From Flavobacterium sp. H122 (GTDB taxonomy: Bacteria; Bacteroidota; Bacteroidia; Flavobacteriales; Flavobacteriaceae), in contig NZ_SJZD01000005.1 in the NCBI RefSeq assembly GCF_004959765.1, positions 228,922 to 292,921 of the forward strand: a stretch of 64,000 bases of DNA, written 5' to 3'. Position numbers and translations under genes: made by a program. The notes below the pieces were generated by a model. It saw only the letters and a list, made by a program, of their open reading frames with translations. It had not been told where the DNA came from and made no database searches. Below are positions 8,117 to 17,427 of the stretch, one piece after another (within the stretch, counting starts at the first letter, position 1; each line of letters starts with the position of its first letter).

Positions 8117-9673
8117 TTATAAAGACTCTACAACTTTAACAGCACATTTTTCACCATCAATTGCTGCCGATATAATCCCACCTGCATAACCTGCACCTTC
8201 ACCGCATGGATACAACCCTTTGATCTGTAAATGCTCATATGTAAAATTATCACGCGGAATTCTAACCGGTGAAGAGGTTCTGCTTTCAGGAGCGTGTAGA
8301 ATAGCATCATTTGTATAATATCCTTTCATTGATTTGCCAAACTGAACAAATCCCTCACGCATTATCTGTGTTAAAAATCCCGGAAACACCTCACCTAATT
8401 CAATGCTTTCCGTACCAGGCACGTATGAAGTTTTAGGAATACTGGAAGAAATCTTTTTTTGTGAAAAATCAACCATTCTTTGAGCGGGTACTTTTTGAGT
8501 CTGACCGGCTAAATGCCACGCTTTTTGCTCGATTGCTTTTTGAAATTCCATCCCTGCCAATGCCCCGAATTTTGCAAAAGGTTTAAAATCCTCCAGTTTC
8601 AATTCAACTACTATTCCAGAGTTGGCAGTTGCCTGATCACGTTTTGACGGTGACCATCCGTTTGTAACCACTTCACCCGGACTGGTTGCGCAGGGAGCAA
8701 TCACCCCACCCGGACACATACAAAAAGAATACATCCCACGGCCATTAACCTGCTTCACTATAGAATATGGTGCCGGTGGCAAATATTCACCCCTGAAATC
8801 ACAGGAATACTGAATACTGTCAATTAATGTCTGCGGATGCTCGGCACGAACACCAAGAGCAAACGGTTTTGCTTCTATCAATATTTTTTTCCTGTCCAGC
8901 AATTCAAAAATATCACGAGCTGAATGCCCTGTCGCCAGAATTAACTTTTTGGCATGTATTTTATCTCCGTTCTGAACAACTACTCCGTCGATTTCGTTAT
9001 TTTTCAGTAAAATATCAGTTACACGGGTTTCAAACAGAACCTGACCTCCAAATTCTATTATTTTTTCTCTGATATCCTGAATTATCTGAGGCAATTTATT
9101 GGTTCCGATATGCGGATGCGCATCAACTAAAATCTCAGATGACGCTCCAAAAGCCACCAATAACTTTAAAATCCTGTCAACATCCCCTCTTTTTTTAGAA
9201 CGGGTGTATAATTTCCCGTCAGAATAAGTCCCTGCTCCTCCCTCTCCAAAACAATAATTAGAATCTTCATTTACAATATGATCCCTATTGATTGCCTTCA
9301 AATCCCTGCGGCGTCCTCGCACATCTTTTCCTCTTTCAATCAGAATAGGCCTTACTCCAAGCTCAATTAACTGTAAAGCCGCAAATAGTCCCGCAGGACC
9401 TGCCCCTACGACAATCACTTCAGGAGCGTTTGAAACATTTTTATATTCAGGAAGTTCCGGTTTATCAACAACCACCTCTTCATCCTGAAAAAAAACATTT
9501 ACTTTTAAATTAAATTTTACCGCTTTCTGGCGTGCATCTATCGAACGCTTTTCAATACTTAAATGCTTAATTTCTTTTGAAGACACCTGCATTAATTTTG
9601 CCAAATGTTCTTTAAGCATTGTTTCATCTGACGCAATTTCCGGCGGTACTTGTATTTGAAGTTCTCTTGACAT
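8117..9673 (-). CDS. FAD-dependent NAD(P)/FAD oxidoreductase (COG2509 type)
   Basis: A 518-residue flavoprotein. An N-terminal helical segment of about 85 residues is followed by the Rossmann FAD-binding motif VIVVGAGPAGLFAAL (about residues 85-100). Further landmarks are the glycine-rich GEGGAGTYSDGKLYTR, a GHSARD segment, a Cys-rich YSFCMCPGGVIAPCATSPGE, and the C-terminal FAD loop LYPCGEGAGYAGGIISAAIDG. This combination defines the uncharacterised FAD-dependent dehydrogenase family often annotated as FAD-binding protein. The substrate is unknown. A TAnnTTTG promoter match lies upstream at 9692-9699. It overlaps the untrimmed frame of the divergent T9SS gene, so I start that one later. Confidence 0.85.
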   Translation of the reverse strand: MSRELQIQVPPEIASDETMLKEHLAKLMQVSSKEIKHLSIEKRSIDARQKAVKFNLKVNVFFQDEEVVVDKPELPEYKNVSNAPEVIVVGAGPAGLFAALQLIELGVRPILIERGKDVRGRRRDLKAINRDHIVNEDSNYCFGEGGAGTYSDGKLYTRSKKRGDVDRILKLLVAFGASSEILVDAHPHIGTNKLPQIIQDIREKIIEFGGQVLFETRVTDILLKNNEIDGVVVQNGDKIHAKKLILATGHSARDIFELLDRKKILIEAKPFALGVRAEHPQTLIDSIQYSCDFRGEYLPPAPYSIVKQVNGRGMYSFCMCPGGVIAPCATSPGEVVTNGWSPSKRDQATANSGIVVELKLEDFKPFAKFGALAGMEFQKAIEQKAWHLAGQTQKVPAQRMVDFSQKKISSSIPKTSYVPGTESIELGEVFPGFLTQIMREGFVQFGKSMKGYYTNDAILHAPESRTSSPVRIPRDNFTYEHLQIKGLYPCGEGAGYAGGIISAAIDGEKCAVKVVESL

Positions 9674-9691
9674 GTATCGTTATTTCTTTGG

Positions 9692-9699
9692 CAAAATTA
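9692..9699 (-). promoter_or_regulatory. promoter -7 motif TAATTTTG for the FAD oxidoreductase gene
   Basis: TAnnTTTG match on the minus strand, 19 bases upstream of the ATG at 9673. Confidence 0.5.
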
Positions 9700-9761
9700 A
9701 GTTTTTATTTTTTGTTAAAAAAAAACACTTATTTTTACTTTTCAAACAAATCAAAACAAAC

Positions 9762-11369
9762 ATGATGAAAAAAATATTTTCGTTAGTTTTTCTACTAATA
9801 AGTTCTGTTCAATTTGCTCAAACTATTAACGCTACACTTGATATTGACAATTGCTTAAACATTCTGCCAAAAGCAGGAACTTACACTCTTGATGGTCAGG
9901 AAAACGGAAAAAACAAATACGTTTTAGGCACTGACTTAAAAATTGTATGGTCGGACATTTTTTACAGATGGGAATTACAGGAGTATTATGAAGACACCTG
10001 GACTACAGCTTTTTACAATGACAAAAACTCGGATCTCCCTCCTACTATTTGCTGGTTATCTGACTCTTGCTCAGGAACTTTGACCCTTGGGGGCAATGAT
10101 GCTATTCCAGTAATAAATACACCCACTATTTTAATGAGCTCAGAAACTGCAAACACGGTAACTTATACTGTAACTTTTATATCAGAATTGAACAATCTAA
10201 GCAGTTCAAATTTTACTCTTCAAACCAGAGGTGATATTATTGCAAATATCAGTTCTGTTACACAAACAACAAATACAAATATCTGGAATGTGACAATAGA
10301 TTGGTCCGGAGAAGGTGATATACGATTGGATTTGACAAACGATTTGGGTTGTACCCCCCTGATAAGTTGTGGTGCAGTAGCCAGAAGTGACTACTTTAAC
10401 TCATACACAGCACCTTTGACTTTAAATGCTGGAGATATCGCTTTCACCGGCTACAATAGTTATAACTATGTTGCTGACCCACAATTTTCAGCGGATTTCA
10501 GCTTTGTTGTCTTAAAAAACGGCGGTTTGCCGGCAGGAACGAAACTTTTTTTTACTGATAGCGGATACAACAACAACACGTCCAGTTTATCAAATATTGA
10601 AGGTGGTTTTATTTTAAATTTTAACGATGCTGTTAATCAATATGACAATATCAGAGTAACAATACCTCTACTTGTATCTGATCCTTATATTGCCTATTTA
10701 CCATCCGGCACTGCCACAACTAACAAAGTAGGTTTTACTATGTCAATCAGTCAGGATGGCGACCAGATTTTCGTACATCAGGGTACTACCAGAAACCCAA
10801 AATTTATAACCGGTATTCAAATGAATGCTGAACCAACCAGTGAGTTATCAACATGGGATAATTACACCAGTTCCGGCTCAAAATCAGCATTGCCTTCTCA
10901 ACTCACAAATGGAGTAAACGCTATTATGGTAGTTGATGGGACCGAAGCTCCTTATACAGAATCTGACAATGCATCTTTTAATTATTCAGGAAAAACAATT
11001 TCACAAATAAATGCAGCAACTATCAACGATAGAAATGAATGGTTAAAAAGAAATGGCAGCATTACTAATTCTAATAGATGTGACCTACTAGTTTTTAACT
11101 ATGCAACAGTTTTAAGCAGCAATAATTTTGAGTTAGAACGCAAAATTGCTGTTTACCCTAATCCTGCTAATTCTATTTTAAATATTAACTTTAACGAACT
11201 AATCCCTAAAAATGCAACAATTTTGGACATTCACGGGAGAAAGTTAAAATCCAACAAACTGTCAGATGCAAATAATGCTTTAGACATAACCGGAATAGCT
11301 AAAGGCGTTTACATTTTACAGATAGATACAGAAGAAGGAGTTTTAAAGAAACAAATAATTATAGAATAA
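9762..11369 (+). CDS. secreted protein with T9SS type A C-terminal sorting domain
   Basis: I start at the ATG at 9762, because it begins a standard signal peptide (MMKKIFSLVFLLISSVQFAQ); an in-frame upstream ATG at 9672 adds a Lys/Phe-rich extension that is unlikely. The 535-residue protein has beta-rich domains. The middle one (LNAGDIAFTGYNSYNYVADP ... FFTDSGYNNN) resembles lamin-tail-like/beta modules of Bacteroidota surface proteins. The C-terminus (IAVYPNPANSILNINF ... GIAKGVYILQIDTEEG ... KKQIIIE) is a classic type A sorting signal, so the protein should leave the cell through the type IX system. No catalytic motif recognised. A terminator follows directly. Confidence 0.88.
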   Translation: MMKKIFSLVFLLISSVQFAQTINATLDIDNCLNILPKAGTYTLDGQENGKNKYVLGTDLKIVWSDIFYRWELQEYYEDTWTTAFYNDKNSDLPPTICWLSDSCSGTLTLGGNDAIPVINTPTILMSSETANTVTYTVTFISELNNLSSSNFTLQTRGDIIANISSVTQTTNTNIWNVTIDWSGEGDIRLDLTNDLGCTPLISCGAVARSDYFNSYTAPLTLNAGDIAFTGYNSYNYVADPQFSADFSFVVLKNGGLPAGTKLFFTDSGYNNNTSSLSNIEGGFILNFNDAVNQYDNIRVTIPLLVSDPYIAYLPSGTATTNKVGFTMSISQDGDQIFVHQGTTRNPKFITGIQMNAEPTSELSTWDNYTSSGSKSALPSQLTNGVNAIMVVDGTEAPYTESDNASFNYSGKTISQINAATINDRNEWLKRNGSITNSNRCDLLVFNYATVLSSNNFELERKIAVYPNPANSILNINFNELIPKNATILDIHGRKLKSNKLSDANNALDITGIAKGVYILQIDTEEGVLKKQIIIE

Positions 11370-11387
11370 TATCAATCAAATAATTAG

Positions 11388-11420
11388 AACGGCTGCTTAA
11401 AACTTAGCAGCCGTTTTTTT
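11388..11420 (+). terminator. Rho-independent terminator
   Basis: Perfect 10-bp stem AACGGCTGCT/AGCAGCCGTT (11388-11397 with 11406-11415), 8-base loop, T tract to 11420. It ends the T9SS-protein transcript. Confidence 0.9.
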
Positions 11421-11427
11421 ATTTTTG
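11420..11427 (+). promoter_or_regulatory. promoter -7 motif TATTTTTG
   Basis: TAnnTTTG match 12 bases upstream of the ATG at 11440, directly after the terminator T tract. Confidence 0.4.
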
Positions 11428-11439
11428 TAAAAAAATATA

Positions 11440-11688
11440 ATGCAACGTAAGATAAAATTGATTTGGGATTTCCGCGGGCCTGCAGCAACAAAAACTGCCG
11501 AACACCACGAAATTCATTTAAAAGAATATATTGAAATAGAAAAACTGCCTATTAAGACTACTGGTTTTGAAATTATTAACGACACGCATGCTATTGCCTG
11601 GATGGTTGTTACTGACAGCTATATGATTGCTGTACGTGATGCTTTAAAACCACACAGAGGCGAATTGTTTGAAAGAAAAATATTTTAA
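11440..11688 (+). CDS. small conserved protein, function unknown
   Basis: 82 residues, no signal peptide. The sequence (MQRKIKLIWDFRGPAATKTAEHHEIHLKE...) has a conserved-looking His-rich stretch TAEHHEIHLKEYI and a C-terminal DALKPHRGELFERKIF. I recall such short proteins in Bacteroidota genomes without known function. It sits alone between a terminator and the dapD promoter region. Confidence 0.75.
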   Translation: MQRKIKLIWDFRGPAATKTAEHHEIHLKEYIEIEKLPIKTTGFEIINDTHAIAWMVVTDSYMIAVRDALKPHRGELFERKIF

Positions 11689-11898
11689 GTGTTTTTAAAA
11701 TACAACTATTCCCTGCCTATTAAACAAAAGCAGCTCTTTTAGTTAATTCCCAACTATCTGAAGAACGAAGATGTGAATAATCCAACAAAAAAACTTTTTT
11801 TTCACAACCTCCAATTACTAATTAACTTTCTTCACAAAGAAATATTTAACAATTTCAACATTTTTAGTATAAGAGTAGCTAAACATTTATGAATCTTT

Positions 11899-11906
11899 TA
11901 TCTTTG
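11899..11906 (+). promoter_or_regulatory. promoter -7 motif TATCTTTG for dapD
   Basis: TAnnTTTG match 18 bases upstream of the dapD ATG at 11924. No convincing TTG box at -33. Confidence 0.5.
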
Positions 11907-11923
11907 CTTTAAAATCAATTATA

Positions 11924-12739
11924 ATGCAAAACTTACAACCAATTATAGAACAGGCCTGGGAAAACAGAGCATTGTTACAGGAAGAACCAACACAAAATGC
12001 GATCAGAGAAGTAGTTGCTTTATTAGATGCCGGAACACTTCGTGTAGCTGAACCAACAGATAACGGATGGCAGGTAAACGAATGGGTTAAAAAAGCTGTT
12101 GTAATGTACTTCCCTATCCAGAAAATGGAAACTTTTGAAGTGGGTATCTTCGAATATCATGATAAAATTCCATTGAAAAGAGGCTATGCAGAAAAAGGAA
12201 TCCGTGTGGTACCTCACGCTGTAGCACGTCACGGTGCTTACATCTCTAAAGGAGTAATCTTAATGCCTAGTTATGTAAACATTGGCGCTTATGTAGATGA
12301 AGGAACTATGGTGGATACATGGGCAACTGTGGGAAGCTGCGCGCAAATAGGCAAAGATGTTCACCTGAGTGGTGGTGTAGGAATAGGTGGTGTATTAGAG
12401 CCTTTACAAGCGGCTCCTGTAATTATCGAAGATGGTGCTTTCATTGGCTCACGTTGTATTGTCGTAGAAGGTGTTCGTGTAGAAAAAGAAGCGGTATTAG
12501 GTGCAAATGTATGTTTAACTGCATCTACAAAAATAATTGATGTTACTGGTTCAGAACCTGTAGAATACAAAGGTGTTGTTCCAGCACGTTCAGTAGTAAT
12601 TCCAGGAAGTTATGCAAAGAAATTCGAAGCTGGTGAGTTTCAGGTTCCTTGTGCTTTGATTATTGGAAAGAGAAAACCATCAACTGATTTAAAAACGTCA
12701 CTTAACGATGCGTTAAGAGAATATAACGTAGCGGTATAA
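11924..12739 (+). CDS. dapD: 2,3,4,5-tetrahydropyridine-2,6-dicarboxylate N-succinyltransferase
   Basis: Succinylates tetrahydrodipicolinate with succinyl-CoA in the lysine/meso-diaminopimelate pathway that feeds peptidoglycan. 271 residues is the normal length. An N-terminal helical domain (IIEQAWENRALLQ) is followed by a left-handed beta-helix with hexapeptide repeats. Family signatures include GVRVVPHAVARHGAYI-type sequence, MPSYVNIGAYVDEGTMVDTW and GVGIGGVLEPLQAAPVIIED. It lies 8 bases before a glycosyltransferase gene on the same strand and may be co-transcribed with it, although the two have no metabolic link. Confidence 0.95.
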   Translation: MQNLQPIIEQAWENRALLQEEPTQNAIREVVALLDAGTLRVAEPTDNGWQVNEWVKKAVVMYFPIQKMETFEVGIFEYHDKIPLKRGYAEKGIRVVPHAVARHGAYISKGVILMPSYVNIGAYVDEGTMVDTWATVGSCAQIGKDVHLSGGVGIGGVLEPLQAAPVIIEDGAFIGSRCIVVEGVRVEKEAVLGANVCLTASTKIIDVTGSEPVEYKGVVPARSVVIPGSYAKKFEAGEFQVPCALIIGKRKPSTDLKTSLNDALREYNVAV

Positions 12740-12747
12740 AATCCTTC

Positions 12748-13800
12748 ATGAAAGTATTAGTGATTCAACCCAAAATGATTGGCGACGTACTAGCCAGTAC
12801 AGCGATTTGCGAAGCCATCAAAAAACAACATCCTGACTGGAAAGTTCATTATATGATACAACCCAACACGAAGCCTGTTGTAGAACACAATCCTTTCATT
12901 GATAAAATAATTTATTTTGAGAAGAAAAAAAAAGATGGAATACTTCAGTTAATCCAATTTGGTCTTCAACTCAAAAAAGAGAACTACAATGCGGTTATCG
13001 ACGCTTACGGAAAATGGGAAAGTATTATTCCTGCTTATTTTTCCGGAGCGAAAATCAGAATTGGTAATCAAAAATGGTACACCAAATTGCTTTACACCCA
13101 AACTATTGTTCCCAAAAAAAATATTGAAGGTTCGGCCATTGCACATAGACTGCAGTTGGCCGAAGCCTTACTAAAAAAACCTGCTGCTGTCCTATTTCCT
13201 AAAATTTATCTGACCGATAAAGAAATAACATCTGCACAAAAAAATATTCAGGATCGTCTGGATACTACCAGATTTATCTTTATGATTAGTGTTTTAGGAA
13301 GTGATACCAATAAAAGTTTACCCACAAACCAAATGGCAGCAACATTGGATCACATTGCAGCAGAAAGCAGTGCCCAATTATTATTCAATTTCATGCCGAA
13401 TCAAGACGCAGAAGCAAAAGCCATTTATGATGCTTGCTTACCTGAAACACAAAATCAAATAGTTTTAGATTTTTATACCAAAGGCCTACGTACCTTCTTA
13501 GCTGTATTATCGCAATGTGATGCCATGATTGGTAACGAAGGAGGCGCGGTAAATATGGCTAAAGCTTTAAATATACCTACATTTACCATTTTCTCTCCAT
13601 GGATTAACAAGTCTTCATGGAATATGCTTACAGACGATAAGAACCATGTCGCGGTTCATTTGAATGATTATTATCCGGAGATTTACAATGGCAAACATTC
13701 AAAACATTTCAAACAACAGGCATTGGATTTGTACAAAAAATTAACGCCCGATTTATACCGAGCGTCATTAGTTGATTTTATTAAAAGAATTACTTCGTAA
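12748..13800 (+). CDS. glycosyltransferase family 9 (heptosyltransferase-like)
   Basis: A 350-residue GT-B fold protein. The N-terminus MKVLVIQPKMIGDVLASTAI is the typical ADP-heptose:LPS heptosyltransferase beginning, where iGDvLaST binds the acceptor side. The C-terminal nucleotide-sugar region reads CDAMIGNEGGAVNMAKALNIPTFTIFSP, the GNEGG motif being the usual GT9 D/GxGGxxH-type position with variation. It should add a heptose-like sugar to LPS core at the cytoplasmic face. It is the first gene of a surface-glycan cluster. The end converges with and overlaps the epimerase gene by 11 bases. Confidence 0.88.
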   Translation: MKVLVIQPKMIGDVLASTAICEAIKKQHPDWKVHYMIQPNTKPVVEHNPFIDKIIYFEKKKKDGILQLIQFGLQLKKENYNAVIDAYGKWESIIPAYFSGAKIRIGNQKWYTKLLYTQTIVPKKNIEGSAIAHRLQLAEALLKKPAAVLFPKIYLTDKEITSAQKNIQDRLDTTRFIFMISVLGSDTNKSLPTNQMAATLDHIAAESSAQLLFNFMPNQDAEAKAIYDACLPETQNQIVLDFYTKGLRTFLAVLSQCDAMIGNEGGAVNMAKALNIPTFTIFSPWINKSSWNMLTDDKNHVAVHLNDYYPEIYNGKHSKHFKQQALDLYKKLTPDLYRASLVDFIKRITS

Positions 13801-14734
13801 ATTTCTCTAAATACCAGTTAACCTGTTCCTGCAACCCTTGCTTCAGACTTACTTTAGGTTCATAACCTAATAATTTTCTGGCTTTATCAATAACAGCTGC
13901 TGTTCTTTGCTGGTCTCCTTTTCTTGGTGGCTGATTATCGATAATCAATGTTTTTCCCATGATTTCTTCTACAGCTTTGATACCTTCTGCAGTGGTATTT
14001 ACTTCATCCGTACCTAAGTTAATGATTTCACCGTCAACTTTATCTTCTTTACCAATAATAGCCGCTAAACCATCAACGATATCGCCAACATACGTGAAGC
14101 TTCTTTCATGCTTAACACTACCTTCAAATAAAGGGAACGGTTTATCATAATATAGATTTTCGATAAGCTTAGTATACAGCTTTTCCGGACGCTCTCTTGG
14201 TCCGAAAACAGAATACAAACGGATAGAACACGCTTTCAGTTTACCAGTACGCTGTAATCCCAACACCAACTGCTCTGCAGCTAATTTGGTCGAACCGTAA
14301 AAAGAAACCGGTTTTGCAGGCACTTCCTCATCAACAGTGGCTTCAATTCCATATACAGATGATGTAGCAATGTTAACAAACGACTTCAAGTTTGGATTAT
14401 ATTCCAAAACTGCTTCCAGCAAGTTTTGTGTTGCATAAATATTATTATCCACATACTCTTTCAAAGAAGTGGTTGAAGATATTCCCGGCTGTGCAGCCAA
14501 ATGGTACACATAATCGAATGGTTTATCAAAGACAGCACTCAAATCCGAGTTCAAATCAATTCTATGAATATAAATTCCTTTATCTGCTAAATCTTTAGCG
14601 TTTAATTCTTTCAAATTAACATCGTAGTAATCATTGATATTGTCAATTCCGACAACCTCATGACCTAATGAGTGTAATTTTTCACACAAATGTGATGCAA
14701 TAAATCCGGCAGCCCCAGTTACTAATATTCTCAT
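13790..14734 (-). CDS. NAD-dependent sugar epimerase/dehydratase (extended SDR)
   Basis: 315 residues from the ATG at 14734, chosen because it starts directly on the Rossmann strand MRILVTGAAGFIASHLCEKL and forms TAATG with the stop of the upstream GT2 gene. GxxGxxA/G is seen as GAAGFIASH. The catalytic motif YxxxK appears as FYGSTKLAAEQL, and SIRLYSVFGPRERPEKLY is the nucleotide-sugar binding loop. Overall it is closest to UDP-glucuronate/UDP-glucose 4-epimerases, but the exact sugar cannot be read. Context (GT2, GT9, LpxL-like) places it in LPS or capsule sugar-nucleotide supply. Confidence 0.88.
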   Translation of the reverse strand: MRILVTGAAGFIASHLCEKLHSLGHEVVGIDNINDYYDVNLKELNAKDLADKGIYIHRIDLNSDLSAVFDKPFDYVYHLAAQPGISSTTSLKEYVDNNIYATQNLLEAVLEYNPNLKSFVNIATSSVYGIEATVDEEVPAKPVSFYGSTKLAAEQLVLGLQRTGKLKACSIRLYSVFGPRERPEKLYTKLIENLYYDKPFPLFEGSVKHERSFTYVGDIVDGLAAIIGKEDKVDGEIINLGTDEVNTTAEGIKAVEEIMGKTLIIDNQPPRKGDQQRTAAVIDKARKLLGYEPKVSLKQGLQEQVNWYLEKFTK

Positions 14735-15558
14735 TATGCTGGTTGTTCTTGTTTTTTTATACCAAATGGTGTCCATTTGATTTTTTTATCTTTTACTTCT
14801 TTTCTGATTGCCAAATTCGCAGCCAGTGATTCCGGAGTTTTATATCCGCGTGCATGATCCAAATGCAGTACAATAGCATTGTGACGGATTTGCTTTCCTT
14901 TAACACCAAAATTCTCCAAACGCTCACCAAATTCTCTGTCCGGCCCACCATATTTCATTCGCTCATCATAACCATTCACTGCAATCATATCTGCTTTAAA
15001 ACCTGAAGAATTACAGTTATTGAACGAAGGTGTGGTTGGACTGATTAAATCTAAGAGTGAGGTAATTGGTTTTTTGGAACCCAATTTCAAAAAATTAGAA
15101 AACCCTATTTTGTCAATATTTTTTAACCATTTAACATCAAAACAGTTTTGATTAAGTATATCTTCTTTAGAAATATGTTTACTCGTTTTCATGGTAAGTT
15201 TACAATAACCTCCGGATAAAAACTTTCCTTTTTCCGCTTCCTTTGCGTGAACTTCAACAAAATCTTCACGCGGAATGCAATCACCATCAGTCATAATAAT
15301 ATATTCATTAGCCGCTTCAATTATGGCTACATTTAAAATTTCCTGACGGCGGTATCCCATATCCTCATGCCATAAATGACGCAAAGGCACCGGATAATTT
15401 ACCGCATATTTATCAATTAAGTCTTTTGTAGACTGACGGGAACCATCATCAGCTATGATTACTTCAAAATCCTTATAGGTTTGGACACTATATCCAATCA
15501 GAACTTTTTCTAACCATTCTTCAGCATTATAGGTACTGACAACTACTGATATCTTCAT
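14734..15558 (-). CDS. glycosyltransferase family 2
   Basis: A 274-residue GT-A enzyme. It starts MKISVVVSTYNAEEWLEKVL, with the nucleotide-binding DDGS segment (FEVIIADDGSRQSTK). The DxD metal site appears in YIIMTDGDCIPREDFVE. The C-terminal part (VNGYDERMKYGGPDREFGERLENFGVKG) matches the N-terminal region of galactosyltransferase-type domains (ED-type catalytic acidic residues in GGPDREFG). It is cytoplasmic or membrane-associated. Its stop is coupled to the epimerase start. Likely role is addition of a sugar to a surface glycan. Confidence 0.9.
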   Translation of the reverse strand: MKISVVVSTYNAEEWLEKVLIGYSVQTYKDFEVIIADDGSRQSTKDLIDKYAVNYPVPLRHLWHEDMGYRRQEILNVAIIEAANEYIIMTDGDCIPREDFVEVHAKEAEKGKFLSGGYCKLTMKTSKHISKEDILNQNCFDVKWLKNIDKIGFSNFLKLGSKKPITSLLDLISPTTPSFNNCNSSGFKADMIAVNGYDERMKYGGPDREFGERLENFGVKGKQIRHNAIVLHLDHARGYKTPESLAANLAIRKEVKDKKIKWTPFGIKKQEQPA

Positions 15559-15587
15559 TTGATTTTTTTACAAATTTATTAATAAAT

Positions 15588-16490
15588 TTAATTTGATTCC
15601 TGAGCAACTGCTTTCTTATTTTTTCCACGGTGTTTCCATCTTTTATGAGTCCATAAATAATACTCGGGTTTCTCATAAATCTGCTGCTCCACTTTTCTTA
15701 AAAAGGTATCTGTGATTTGATAATCAGGAACCGATTTTGCATCTGTTGTTAAAACCTCTAATTCGGCTTCATAATAGCCTCTTTTAACTTTTTCAACTTT
15801 AAGATACACCATATTCATATCAAAGCGTTTTGAAAGCATTTCAGCACCCGTATGCACAGGTACTTCAATTCCCATAAAATTGGTCCAATAAATATGTGGT
15901 TTTAATTGTGGCGATTGATCACTTGCAAAACCATATATTCCTCTTATCCCCTCTATTTCATTTTTTTCTACTATTCTTTTTGTGTGCTGACTCACAATTA
16001 AATCTGCTTTAAATCTGGAACGGATTTTTTTAACCAAATCATCAAAATATTTATTGCTAAGCTTTTTATATATGGCAAAACCTCTGAACTTAATTTTTCT
16101 GTTCATAGAAATAACCCATTCATAACTTGCATAATGAGATGCCAATAAAGCTACACTTTTATTTTGTTTTTCAAGCTCCAGATATTCATCAAGATTTTTA
16201 AATTTAAAACGCTCCTCAATTTCCTTATCAGAAATACTCATGGTTTTAATCATTTCCAAAAACATATCACACATATGTTTGTAGAATTTCTTTTCAACAT
16301 CACCTCTTTCTTTATCTGACAAATGTGGCAAAGCAAGTTTTAAGTTGTTCACAACTACTTTTCTTCTGTATTTAAAAACATGAAATACTAAAAGAAAAAC
16401 AAAATCTGACAGGAGATACAATATTCTAAACGGAAGAATAGAAATAAAATATATTATAGGGTAAAATAGTATATAGACGAGAAATTGCAT
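15588..16490 (-). CDS. LpxL/HtrB-like lipid A acyltransferase
   Basis: A 300-residue protein with an N-terminal membrane segment (FLVYILFYPIIYFISILPF) and the acyltransferase HxxxxE motif as LLASHYASYEWVISM (about residues 115-130). Later landmarks are IYGFASDQSPQLKPHIYWTNFMG, a substrate-binding loop typical of lysophospholipid/lauroyl acyltransferases, and the C-terminal YYLWTHKRWKHR signature. It should acylate lipid A precursors at the inner membrane. It is 29 bases upstream of the GT2 gene on the same strand. Confidence 0.9.
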   Translation of the reverse strand: MQFLVYILFYPIIYFISILPFRILYLLSDFVFLLVFHVFKYRRKVVVNNLKLALPHLSDKERGDVEKKFYKHMCDMFLEMIKTMSISDKEIEERFKFKNLDEYLELEKQNKSVALLASHYASYEWVISMNRKIKFRGFAIYKKLSNKYFDDLVKKIRSRFKADLIVSQHTKRIVEKNEIEGIRGIYGFASDQSPQLKPHIYWTNFMGIEVPVHTGAEMLSKRFDMNMVYLKVEKVKRGYYEAELEVLTTDAKSVPDYQITDTFLRKVEQQIYEKPEYYLWTHKRWKHRGKNKKAVAQESN

Positions 16491-16578
16491 ATTGTAGTTT
16501 TGTGCAAATTTATAAATAAATCAATCATTAATTTATATTCTGCAATAATTGTTACTTTTGCATTTCAGCTCACATTTT

Positions 16579-17427
16579 ATGTTTAAACATTTATTAATTA
16601 CCCGTTTTAACTTAAGAAACCCAAAATGGGATTTCACAAAAAACAATGAAAGTCTTTTAAATGATGAATGGATGCACAGCAGAATGCAGTTATTTAAAAA
16701 CTTCTGCTTACCTTCAGTATGTGCGCAATCAACGGATAATTTCCAGTGGCTGATTTATTTTGACACTACAACTTCCGAAATATTTAAAGAAGAAATCAGT
16801 AAGTTGGTTCAAGAAAAAAACAATATAAAAGTTTTTTTTATTGATGGAATGAATGCTTTCTATCCTTCTATAAAAGAATATATCAAAAATATTACAACTC
16901 CATTTTTGATTACTTCAAGAATTGATAATGATGATTGTATCCATAAAGATTTTATAAAAACAATTCAACAAAATTTTAACCAACAAAATTTTCAGGCAAT
17001 AGATATTATAAAAGGATATTCTTTACAAATTGAACCAGAAATAATCTTAGGAAAAAAAGAACACATATTTAATCCTTTTATCAGTCTAATTGAAAAGAAT
17101 GACAATCCTAAAACAGTTTGGCTGAGTGACCATAACATGTGGAAAAAAGAAAACAGAATCACCCGGATTACTGATAAAAGATTATGGATGTCTATTATTC
17201 ACCAGAAAAACAAAGTCAATGAATTTGACGGTTACGGCAATGTAAACTGGAATGCTATCAATAACGATTTTGTTCTTAGTCCATCAATGAATGAAACTAT
17301 ATTGAACAAACAGGTCTCTTTTTCAAAATGGTGGTTTTTGAGTTTAAAAAACTTACTGTATGTTAAAATGGTGTTGTACAGTAAGATTTTAAAACGTAAA
17401 TTAGGGATTTACAAATTTAAGAAATGA
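16579..17427 (+). CDS. putative rhamnosyl transferase family protein (PF11316-like)
   Basis: I start at the ATG at 16579 (MFKHLLITRFNLRNPKWDFT), since the upstream in-frame extension is only a Phe/His-rich ten residues. The opening LLITRFNLR...W...RMQLFKNFCLPSVCAQSTDNFQWLIYFD and the later FLITSRIDNDDCIHKDFI are the hallmarks of the putative rhamnosyltransferase family. The DND acidic triad is likely the metal-binding DxD. 282 residues. It overlaps the QueC-like gene by 4 bases, so the two are translationally coupled, which ties that PP-loop enzyme to glycan synthesis. Confidence 0.82.
   Translation: MFKHLLITRFNLRNPKWDFTKNNESLLNDEWMHSRMQLFKNFCLPSVCAQSTDNFQWLIYFDTTTSEIFKEEISKLVQEKNNIKVFFIDGMNAFYPSIKEYIKNITTPFLITSRIDNDDCIHKDFIKTIQQNFNQQNFQAIDIIKGYSLQIEPEIILGKKEHIFNPFISLIEKNDNPKTVWLSDHNMWKKENRITRITDKRLWMSIIHQKNKVNEFDGYGNVNWNAINNDFVLSPSMNETILNKQVSFSKWWFLSLKNLLYVKMVLYSKILKRKLGIYKFKK

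Noticed and set aside
9672..9761. Upstream start for the T9SS cargo gene
   Set aside because: It would put a Lys/Phe-rich stretch before the signal peptide and overlap the divergent oxidoreductase start; the ATG at 9762 is better.
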